Source: a virus
DNA: 21,095 nucleotides
IMG/VR virus record: IMGVR_UViG_3300025137_000368
Location: 1 to 21,095 of that record
Direction: 5' to 3' (one strand)
Within the stretch, counting starts at the first letter, position 1, and each line of letters begins with the position of its first letter. Of the stretch, positions 13,850-19,023 are shown in pieces. The notes beneath the pieces are model-generated. The model did no database searches and was not told the origin of the DNA. It was given only the letters and a program-made list of their open reading frames with translations. A program made the translations under genes and the position numbers.

Positions 13850-13945
13850 AATAATAAAGGCATTCAGTTTAGTTGTTTATTAGGGCACGTCATGTGAGTA
13901 GTCTCTGATTATGTTCCTTTTCAGAGGCTACTGCCCTTTATTATT
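13850..13945 (+). ncRNA. Long hairpin in intergenic RNA, possible attenuator or small RNA
   Basis: The core stem GTAGTCTCTGA (13898-13908) pairs with TCAGAGGCTAC (13921-13931) over 11 bp with one G-U and a 12-base loop. It is extended by AGGGCA/TGCCCT (13882-13887, 13932-13937) across a ten-base bulge. Outside, AATAATAAAGG (13850-13860) pairs with CCTTTATTATT (13935-13945) and competes for the same bases, so two states are possible. A downstream T-run is weak, so it is not a plain terminator. Confidence 0.6.
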
Positions 13946-13983
13946 AGCAATTTTAAATAAAAGTATTTAAATTAGGAGTAGGT

Positions 13984-14106
13984 ATGGTAGCAGAGTTTTT
14001 ATATAATATAAGAATTTACAAATATATAGGGAGTGAGTTTTCTATACATACCTCAGTAGCAAGGACTCTGCTACGACCTCCTTGTTTCTCACTCCCTTTA
14101 ACATAG
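13984..14106 (+). CDS. Candidate 40-residue leader peptide overlapping a pseudoknot
   Basis: An ATG at 13984 follows AGGAG (13974-13978) at five bases and reads open for 40 codons (MVAEFLYNIRIYKYIGSEFS start) to a TAG at 14104. The stop falls ten bases before the next start. The predicted peptide has no family features, and its second half looks like translated RNA structure. Almost the whole frame overlaps the inverted repeats at 13987-14097. If translated, ribosomes would unfold them, which would be attenuation; if not, the site is only an accident of the RNA. Confidence 0.3.
   Translation: MVAEFLYNIRIYKYIGSEFSIHTSVARTLLRPPCFSLPLT
13987..14097 (+). ncRNA. Long-stem H-type pseudoknot candidate in 5' leader
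   Basis: Stem A is GTAGCAGAGT (13987-13996) with ACTCTGCTAC (14065-14074), 10 bp perfect, extendable by UU/GG and UU/AA pairs. Stem B is AGGGAGTGAG (14028-14037) with CTCACTCCCT (14088-14097), 10 bp. The 5' strand of B lies in the loop of A and its 3' strand lies after A, the crossed arrangement of a pseudoknot. Local alternatives exist (GTAGC/GCTAC at 14056-14060 and 14070-14074; CAAGGA/TCCTTG at 14060-14065 and 14079-14084), which suggests a switch. Confidence 0.65.
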
Positions 14107-14115
14107 GAGATAAAT

Positions 14116-14346
14116 ATGTTCGCAACATTAGATAATTTAGAAAAGGAATTAAAGTCAGAGATTACAAAGCTAGAAAATAAGTGGGATAAAGAACCAAAAG
14201 ACGACTACCACTTTCATGAAATATGTGGTGTAAATATAGCTATTAAAGTAGTGGAAAGATTTAAATCAAAGGAATTACTTGAATTAGATAAGTGGGTAGA
14301 GGCTTTTGAAAAAAGAACATCGGAAGGAGAAACTTTAAGTGATTGA
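14116..14346 (+). CDS. Small helical hypothetical protein upstream of the Cas4-like nuclease
   Basis: 76 residues, charged helices (LDNLEKELKSEITKLENKWD; KVVERFKSKELLELDKWVEA), probably a coiled-coil pair. A TAGGAGA site precedes the ATG, directly downstream of the pseudoknot leader. Its stop overlaps the GTG of the nuclease gene by eight bases. A partner or accessory to the nuclease is possible from position only. Confidence 0.6.
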   Translation: MFATLDNLEKELKSEITKLENKWDKEPKDDYHFHEICGVNIAIKVVERFKSKELLELDKWVEAFEKRTSEGETLSD

Positions 14347-15073
14347 TATAAAAGAGGTATACGACAAGTACATACTAGAGAAGAACGAGGCTAATAGAGT
14401 TAAGAGATACGTTGGTAATGAGAAATGGTTTCATGCATCTTCAGCTGGAATGTGTATGAGAAAACATTATTTTAAGAATGTTGCTGGTGTGCAACCTTCC
14501 CCCATTAATGACAATACAATGAGATTATTTAGGATGGGAGATATGGTGCACGAAGATATTCAAGACGCTTTAACAGAATACGCACAATTAAATGGTGCTA
14601 AGATATATATAGAAAGAGAGATACAGCTACCTGATGTGAATGTTAGGGGTTTTCTTGATGTCTTAATTGCCGACGATGGTGCTTTGTATGATATAAAAAC
14701 TTGCAACGCTAGAAAATGGAGTAAGTTGTTTGGATATAAACATAAAGAATTAAACCCTTCTCTTGGATATCACCTACAGCTAGGTACGTATGCATGGTGG
14801 TACGAAAGAGAAACGAAGACAAGACTAAAGAAACTTGCATTATTTTTCTATAACAAAGATACTTCAAGAGTTAGGGAACTTTCTGTTGACTTAGGCTTTA
14901 TAGAAGAAGCGAAGGCTTATTGGAAGGATTTGAATAAGCGATTTAAAAAAGGTAACCCTGCCATAGAACTAGGAGTTGCACCAATGTACTCTTGGGAGTG
15001 CAATAAATTGTATTGCAACTTTTGGAAAGTTTGTGGCGGAGGTTTAAAAGGAGAAGGAGAACTCGAACTATGA
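14339..15073 (+). CDS. RecB/Cas4-like PD-(D/E)XK exonuclease with Fe-S cysteines
   Basis: 244 residues with a GTG start at 14339 (GGAAGGAGA upstream). It has the RecB-family nuclease motifs: SSAGMCMR (34-41), H71 after MGDMV, GFLDVL with D107, YDIKT with D118 and K120, and HLQLGTYAWW (145-154, Q147 and Y151). C39 together with C221, C226 and C232 (ECNKLYCNFWKVC) forms the four-cysteine arrangement of the Fe-S cluster in Cas4/AddB-type enzymes. It is expected to process DNA ends in phage recombination or replication. No cas genes are present, so it is a phage exonuclease rather than CRISPR adaptation machinery. The next gene starts inside its stop (ATGA). Confidence 0.85.
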   Translation: MIDIKEVYDKYILEKNEANRVKRYVGNEKWFHASSAGMCMRKHYFKNVAGVQPSPINDNTMRLFRMGDMVHEDIQDALTEYAQLNGAKIYIEREIQLPDVNVRGFLDVLIADDGALYDIKTCNARKWSKLFGYKHKELNPSLGYHLQLGTYAWWYERETKTRLKKLALFFYNKDTSRVRELSVDLGFIEEAKAYWKDLNKRFKKGNPAIELGVAPMYSWECNKLYCNFWKVCGGGLKGEGELEL

Positions 15074-15492
15074 GTGAAAAACAACCCGATTGGGACAAGA
15101 TAACTGAAGGTAAGATTAGGCATGGTATTGCCGTAGAAGCCTTCAGTAAAGGTATGGAACTGAACAGTGACAATATGAAGAATATTGAAAAGTGGGTACA
15201 GTTTGTAATACATGGATATGATGGTATTAAAGGAATTATGGCTGATAATAAAGTAAGTAAAGATGAGCCATTGTCAGACGAAGAAGCTTTGTTTGGCAAA
15301 GAAATTCCAGAAACTAAAAGCGAAGTAGGAGAAACATTCGACGCTATAATAAAGAAACAGGCAGGTCTACTAGAAGAAGAAGACAAGAATAAAGTATTAA
15401 CAGCTTTATCGGAAGGTAAGATAACAGCAGATAACCTTCAAGTTAGCCTAGATAGGATAAACGAGATGTTAGATGGGTATGGACAATTATAA
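15070..15492 (+). CDS. Hypothetical protein in the recombination cluster
   Basis: 140 residues. The start is the ATG at 15070, overlapping the upstream stop as ATGA; the frame is open further upstream, but the ATG at 15013 would be deep in the nuclease gene. The N-terminus PDWDKITEGKIRHGIAVEAF resembles a family of phage proteins seen beside recombination genes. The middle is acidic (DEPLSDEEALFGKEIPE) and the C-terminus is a helical bundle (KNKVLTALSEGKITADNLQV). It may be a ssDNA-recombination accessory. The next gene overlaps its end by 20 bases. Confidence 0.65.
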   Translation: MSEKQPDWDKITEGKIRHGIAVEAFSKGMELNSDNMKNIEKWVQFVIHGYDGIKGIMADNKVSKDEPLSDEEALFGKEIPETKSEVGETFDAIIKKQAGLLEEEDKNKVLTALSEGKITADNLQVSLDRINEMLDGYGQL

Positions 15493-15922
15493 CGATGTTA
15501 TCCCCACAGGTAGATATAGGGCTAGAATAATTAATGTTGAATGTAATTCAAACGTTAGATTCGGTAATCATATATCTGATGTCTATAAACCTGTTTACGC
15601 TATAGAGGATAATAAACATTTATCTCTAAAGGGTAAGCAGGTTAAGGACAATGGTATATTCGTTTATAAGAGACATGAGGGATTTCAGTTCGAGCCAAAA
15701 AGAAATTGGGGATACTCTAAATACTTAAAGATGATGAAGATAAGTAAGGTTAGAGATAACAATACAGGTATGATTGCTCCATTAACTACGAATGATGTTA
15801 TACATAATGTAGTAAACATTGATGTTTTTGAAAAATCATTCACCAATGACTTTAGTCAATATGTTAAATACAATGTTGCTAGAGCGGTAGAATTGATAAA
15901 GAAAGGAGAAGTGCCATTTTGA
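15473..15922 (+). CDS. OB-fold/single-strand-binding-like protein (candidate)
   Basis: 149 residues (ATG 15473; the second Met at 15479 is also possible, as neither has a strong ribosome site). It begins NYNDVIPTGRYRARIINVEC, then alternates beta strands: PVYAIEDNKHLSLKGKQVKD, GIFVYKRHEGFQF. This 'P.G.Y.A.I...E' beginning and strand spacing resemble OB-fold ssDNA-binding proteins of the DUF669-like kind found beside phage nucleases. The C-terminus is helix-like (ARAVELIKKGEVPF). The proposed role is coating ssDNA for replication or recombination. No decisive catalytic motif is seen, and the fold assignment is inferential. Confidence 0.5.
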   Translation: MGMDNYNDVIPTGRYRARIINVECNSNVRFGNHISDVYKPVYAIEDNKHLSLKGKQVKDNGIFVYKRHEGFQFEPKRNWGYSKYLKMMKISKVRDNNTGMIAPLTTNDVIHNVVNIDVFEKSFTNDFSQYVKYNVARAVELIKKGEVPF

Positions 15923-16185
15923 ATATTGAATATGATAAAATAAATGCTAAGATAAATTTTACTATGTCTGAACTTGATATACTTATTAACTCGTTAGTGA
16001 ATATGTCTAATATTGATATATATAATCCCAAAGGATTGTCGGACAGGTATAAAAAACCATACAATAAATTATTAGACGATTTATGTAGCATAAAAAGAGA
16101 CCTAGGCGATAAATACCGTGATGCCGTTGCAGAAAATAATATTAGTACTGAATCAATAAACCCCGACTATAATCGGGAATGTTAG
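15919..16185 (+). CDS. Small hypothetical protein, TTG start
   Basis: 88 residues. A TTG at 15919 overlaps the previous stop (TTGA), with GAAAGGAGAA upstream, which decides the start. The protein has helical blocks (FTMSELDILINSLVNMSNI; YNKLLDDLCSIKRDLGDKYR) and a polar end. No family is recognised. The next gene starts eight bases downstream. Confidence 0.6.
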   Translation: MNIEYDKINAKINFTMSELDILINSLVNMSNIDIYNPKGLSDRYKKPYNKLLDDLCSIKRDLGDKYRDAVAENNISTESINPDYNREC

Positions 16186-16193
16186 GAGAAACA

Positions 16194-16349
16194 ATGAAAA
16201 AAACAAAACTAGGAGAAGGATATAAGGAATATTCTTTAGATAATGGTGTAAAGTTTTTAGCAAAAAACGATGAAGATGCTGAAAAATATAGAAATAAAAT
16301 AAAAGAAAAACTAGATAGCCTAAGGAAGATAACTAAGAATGTGGGTTAA
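16194..16349 (+). CDS. Small hypothetical protein (51 residues)
   Basis: MKKTKLGEGYKEYSLDNGVK, then a charged helix (NDEDAEKYRNKIKEKLDSLR). It starts after TTAGGAGAAACA, an excellent ribosome site, eight bases after the previous stop. The Lys/Glu helix and tight packing in the operon support a real short gene. The function is unknown. Confidence 0.55.
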   Translation: MKKTKLGEGYKEYSLDNGVKFLAKNDEDAEKYRNKIKEKLDSLRKITKNVG

Positions 16350-16392
16350 TAGTGATAACTTAATAATTAAATATACTTGGGAGGATAACAAT

Positions 16393-16521
16393 ATGCCAAA
16401 ACAATACAAAGCTAAGAAAGATTCTAAGACTAGAATAAAAATGATTGATACTTCAAATGTATTCATGGAAAAAGTAATTAGTGGTACATATAATTTTTTA
16501 GCGTCACCTTGGAGTAAATAA
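16393..16521 (+). CDS. Small basic protein (42 residues)
   Basis: Start chosen at the ATG at 16393 because GGGAGG sits just upstream and the earlier in-frame ATG (16339) overlaps the preceding gene. The N-terminus is lysine-rich (MPKQYKAKKDSKTRIKMIDT); the remainder is VFMEKVISGTYNFLASPWSK. It overlaps the next ATG by one base. Basic charge may allow nucleic-acid binding, but this is inference. Confidence 0.5.
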   Translation: MPKQYKAKKDSKTRIKMIDTSNVFMEKVISGTYNFLASPWSK

Positions 16522-16862
16522 TGACTAAGAAAAAAGACCCGAAAAGAGTTAGGCAGGGTAGAAGAAATAGGCAACGTGGTGCTGAATTACAAAGGTATGC
16601 TGTTAAGCTAGCTAAAGAATTTAATTTAGAAGCTTATAACAGAGACAGAGGCGGTGCTCAACATGAGAAAGGTGATATAGAAATTGAAGGCAGATACTAT
16701 GGTTGTAAGCGTAGAACCAAGATAGCTAAGTGGTGCAAGCCTGAGAAAGAAGAAGATGGTGTTGTTATAAGAGAAGATTATGGCAAGGCATATATGGTAT
16801 TGGACTATGAGAAGTTTATTATGCTATTATCAATGTTAAAGGAATTTAACGATGACGTATAA
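16521..16862 (+). CDS. Holliday-junction-resolvase-like PD-(D/E)XK protein with altered motif
   Basis: 113 residues, basic. RQRGAELQRYAVKLAKEFNL (18-37) supplies E22, GDIEIEGRYY (51-60) supplies D52, and then GCKRRTK (61-67) supplies K63. This is the layout of phage resolvase-like nucleases, but the usual Glu or Gln two residues before the Lys is Gly61. I recall GxK-type variants in phage proteins annotated this way, so they may still function; catalysis here is uncertain. It would cut branched DNA during recombination or packaging. Its stop overlaps the next start by 11 bases. Confidence 0.65.
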   Translation: MTKKKDPKRVRQGRRNRQRGAELQRYAVKLAKEFNLEAYNRDRGGAQHEKGDIEIEGRYYGCKRRTKIAKWCKPEKEEDGVVIREDYGKAYMVLDYEKFIMLLSMLKEFNDDV

Positions 16863-17244
16863 CCCCGATTTTGATATAGATTTAGAATTTGGTCTTATTT
16901 ATGAAGAGAAACTAAAAAACATATTACAATCAGGGGGCGGCAAAATAGAAGTTAAAACAGAAAGAGATACTTGGGTAGATACAGGTAACATAGCAATAGA
17001 GGTTAGTTATAAAGGTAGGAAATCAGGATTGGCTGGAACTAAAGCTGATTGGTGGTTTCATATTTTAACAATAAGAGGCGATATGATTTCTATGCTGTGT
17101 TTCCCTGTCCCAAAATTAAAATATATTATTAGGGAACTTTTTAAGAAAGAAGAAGTTAGAACTGTAAAAGGTGGTGACAATAACGATTCTGAAATATTAT
17201 TAGTACCTATTAATAAATTAGTAACAACAAGTTTTTTTAAATAA
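16852..17244 (+). CDS. Second PD-(D/E)XK-like protein
   Basis: 130 residues. FDIDLEFGLIYEEKL (7-21; E12, E18), GGGKIEVKTERD (28-39; E33 and K35 as ExK) and DTGNIAIEVSYKG (43-55) match a small marine-phage nuclease family with a TGN...E signature. The acidic D8/D10 and E33xK35 could form the metal site. It overlaps the resolvase-like gene, so the two are made together, perhaps as alternative or cooperating nucleases. A ribosome site AAAGGAA precedes the ATG. After it, five bases lead to a strong inverted repeat. Confidence 0.6.
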   Translation: MTYNPDFDIDLEFGLIYEEKLKNILQSGGGKIEVKTERDTWVDTGNIAIEVSYKGRKSGLAGTKADWWFHILTIRGDMISMLCFPVPKLKYIIRELFKKEEVRTVKGGDNNDSEILLVPINKLVTTSFFK

Positions 17245-17248
17245 CAAC

Positions 17249-17321
17249 GGTGTTATACATAATGTAAAGTATTGCTGATTGGCGTTAGTAATAAGAAAAC
17301 AAATAGGTTTTGTATAACACC
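17249..17321 (+). ncRNA. Structured leader hairpin upstream of the 17343 gene
   Basis: GGTGTTATACA (17249-17259) pairs perfectly with TGTATAACACC (17311-17321), 11 bp, enclosing about 50 bases. Those bases hold an inner hairpin ATTGCTGA/TTAGTAAT (17271-17278, 17285-17292, with G-U pairs) and a six-base loop. It lies between the nuclease stop and the next gene, with its ribosome site just downstream. It carries TTATACATAA, the same half-site as the 10295 palindrome. Confidence 0.55.
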
Positions 17322-17342
17322 TATAAATAAAGGAGAGTCATA

Positions 17343-17552
17343 ATGGCTGAGTACGTAATGAAAGATAACAGTATGAGTTTGTTAAAAAACGGATATAAAA
17401 CAGATGGAGACAACAAACCAGACTATACAGGTAATGCTAAAGTTGGTGGTGTTGATATGAAAGCATCTATTTGGATTAACAAAACAAAAGATGGTAAAAC
17501 ACAACTTCGTGGCAACTTTCAAGAAAAAGATGGTGGTAAAACACCTTTCTAG
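17343..17552 (+). CDS. Small conserved-looking protein, DUF736-like or ssDNA-binding-like candidate
   Basis: 69 residues. NKPDYTGNAKVGGVDMKASI (24-43) followed by WINKTKDGKTQLRGNFQEKD gives the pattern 'Pdy.G...v.G...k...W......g...l...f' seen in small phage beta-barrel proteins. These are often placed beside replication genes and may bind ssDNA. The family assignment is weak. An AAGGAGA site precedes it, and a structured leader lies just upstream, suggesting regulated expression. Confidence 0.5.
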   Translation: MAEYVMKDNSMSLLKNGYKTDGDNKPDYTGNAKVGGVDMKASIWINKTKDGKTQLRGNFQEKDGGKTPF

Positions 17553-17575
17553 GTTTAAATAACACGTATTTAAAC
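17553..17575. repeat. Perfect 9-bp inverted repeat
   Basis: GTTTAAATA (17553-17561) and TATTTAAAC (17567-17575) flank ACACG. It lies immediately after the small gene's stop and can be a binding site or a weak transcript end; it lacks a T-run. Confidence 0.55.
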
Positions 17576-17688
17576 TAAACTGTAATGGGGGTTATTAATT
17601 TAGCCCCTATTGCATTATAATAAATAGTCGAACCTTACTATTAAAAATTAATAATGTAACTATATAAAAAGAATTAGGAGGTGTTTTT

Positions 17689-18024
17689 TTGAGCAAAATT
17701 AAAAATACAAAGAAACAAAGTAAAAGAATATACGATAACCATTATAGTGAAGAGTTAGTAGAAATTTTAACAGCTGATAGCATATTATCAGATGTTTACT
17801 TAGGAAAACAACATTTACAGTTTTCATATAAAACTACAAGAAGAAGGAATTTAGATAGAAGTAGTGATAATTATTTGGTTTACTGTACAAGGTGCAAATT
17901 AACTTGGGAAAACCATTATAGATATAGAGGTAGAGTGTACTATGATAATATACCAACGTATGGAAAGAAAAGAGTAACCTGCGAAAGATGTGAAGAGGAT
18001 TTATTAAATGAACAGAATAACTAA
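17689..18024 (+). CDS. Zinc-finger protein with TTG start
   Basis: 111 residues. A TTG at 17689 is preceded by the near-ideal AGGAGGTG at 17677-17684, which decides the start. The N-terminus is basic (KNTKKQSKRIYDNHYSEELV). The zinc module is C66xxC69 and C98xxC101, separated by 28 residues with GKKRVT before the second pair, as in treble-clef/HNH-like knuckles but without the HNH catalytic residues. It may bind DNA. It overlaps the next gene by 17 bases. Confidence 0.6.
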   Translation: MSKIKNTKKQSKRIYDNHYSEELVEILTADSILSDVYLGKQHLQFSYKTTRRRNLDRSSDNYLVYCTRCKLTWENHYRYRGRVYYDNIPTYGKKRVTCERCEEDLLNEQNN

Positions 18025-18517
18025 ATTAGAACAATCAGTTAGGGAACTTCAAAACCTATGTAAAAAAATGGTAGACACTATTGTAATTCAGAATGACCTA
18101 TTAATGAATGTAGATATTGAAGACCTCTCAAAAGAAAACAAACCAACTCCTAAAGTAAATAACTATAAGGCAAAACCTAAAGATTTAATTATGGTTGTTG
18201 AATATTTTAAAGAAAAAGGTGTGCCCGACCATGAGAATAATGCTACTAAATTTTATAATCATTATGAGGCTAGTGGTTGGATGAGGGGCAAGACTAAGAT
18301 TAAGAATTGGAAAATGTGTTTAAGCTCTTGGGACTTTGATACAGATAAAAAAGCCGATAAGAGTTTGTGGAGTAGAAACACAAATGGTTATGTAGTTGGC
18401 TACTGTGAGAAATGTGGAGATTCTGGAATGGGTAATAGTATATACGACCTTAAAAGCTCTGCTTCTTGTTGTGGTGTCCAATACGTACCAAAGAAACCAA
18501 ATAAAAAGGTGATATAA
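18008..18517 (+). CDS. Replication-accessory candidate with zinc tail
   Basis: 169 residues. The N-terminus (MNRITKLEQSVRELQNLCKK and on) is a coiled coil. Residues 58-110 (KDLIMVVEYFKEKG; FYNHYEASGWMRGKTKIKNW) match the 'FY.HYE..GW.....I.NWK' segment often found in phage helicase-loader and initiator proteins. C133xxC136 with C154-C155 forms a terminal zinc knuckle. Replication or repair loading is inferred from that segment. It is coupled to the next gene by a one-base overlap. Confidence 0.55.
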   Translation: MNRITKLEQSVRELQNLCKKMVDTIVIQNDLLMNVDIEDLSKENKPTPKVNNYKAKPKDLIMVVEYFKEKGVPDHENNATKFYNHYEASGWMRGKTKIKNWKMCLSSWDFDTDKKADKSLWSRNTNGYVVGYCEKCGDSGMGNSIYDLKSSASCCGVQYVPKKPNKKVI

Positions 18518-18897
18518 TGCATAAAGTATTTGTATACGGAACTTTAAAGAAAGGTGGTAGTAATCATTATTTCCTAAAAGGCTCTATGTTTTTAAGAGAG
18601 ACCACATTAAAAGACCATTCTATTTACGCTCCAAGTATGTACGGTTTCCCATTGCTTTTAGAAGATAAAGGTGGTAAAGTTCATGGAGAAGTTTATAAAG
18701 TTAATGATATTACTTTAAGAAGCTTAGATATGTTAGAAAGCGAAGGCTATTTATATAACCGTATTGATAATAAGGAATTAGGTTATCAGTATTATTTATA
18801 TAATTATAATAAGCACTCACGTATTGATAAAAAGAAAGATAAAATTAAAGATGGGATTTGGAAGGTAAGAAATGAAACAATTAAAAGAAATTTTTGA
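18517..18897 (+). CDS. Gamma-glutamylcyclotransferase/AIG2-like protein
   Basis: 126 residues. VFVYGTLKKGGSNHY (4-18) is the diagnostic YGTLxxG loop with N16. HGEVYKV (56-62) and ITLRSLDMLESEGYLYNR (65-82) carry the catalytic Glu74 and downstream Y..R of the GGCT fold. Length matches single-domain family members. Such enzymes release 5-oxoproline from gamma-glutamyl amines or peptides. In this phage it could act on conjugates made by the amidoligase about 8 kb upstream; that link is inferred. It overlaps the last small gene. Confidence 0.82.
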   Translation: MHKVFVYGTLKKGGSNHYFLKGSMFLRETTLKDHSIYAPSMYGFPLLLEDKGGKVHGEVYKVNDITLRSLDMLESEGYLYNRIDNKELGYQYYLYNYNKHSRIDKKKDKIKDGIWKVRNETIKRNF

Positions 18898-18997
18898 TAG
18901 ACTTGCAGACGTACAGATTGCTAATAATGTAGCAAGAGAAGAACTAGACAAGAAGATTGACAACAACCCCCCAAAAGAACCTACTAAAGAAGATTAA
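18872..18997 (+). CDS. Small acidic coiled-coil protein
   Basis: 41 residues (MKQLKEIFDRLADVQIANNV, then REELDKKIDNNPP and a KEPTKED tail). It begins 26 bases before the GGCT-like stop with GGAAGG nearby, and its stop overlaps the opposing gene's stop by four bases. It has a good helix pattern but no known family. Confidence 0.45.
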   Translation: MKQLKEIFDRLADVQIANNVAREELDKKIDNNPPKEPTKED

Positions 18998-19023
18998 GGA
19001 TTATACCTTTTTTCTTCTTTTTT
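18986..19023 (+). terminator. Probable terminator at the convergent junction
   Basis: AAAGAAGA (18986-18993) pairs with TCTTCTTT (19013-19020). Inside it AAGG/CCTT (18996-18999, 19006-19009) adds four more pairs around an ATTATA loop, and further T residues follow. It would end rightward transcription at the meeting point with the leftward gene. The outer stem is A/T-rich, so strength is uncertain. Confidence 0.5.

Noticed and set aside
14873-14902. GGAACT near 14877 followed 17 bases later by TTATAG, as a fourth promoter
   Set aside because: It lies within the Cas4-like coding sequence, where GGGAACTTT arises from Arg-Glu-Leu codons, and it lacks the TGCG element and a downstream start.
14917-15386. 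Two overlapping reverse frames opposite the recombination genes
   Set aside because: Ser/Leu-rich antisense shadows; the forward genes have strong motifs and coupled starts.
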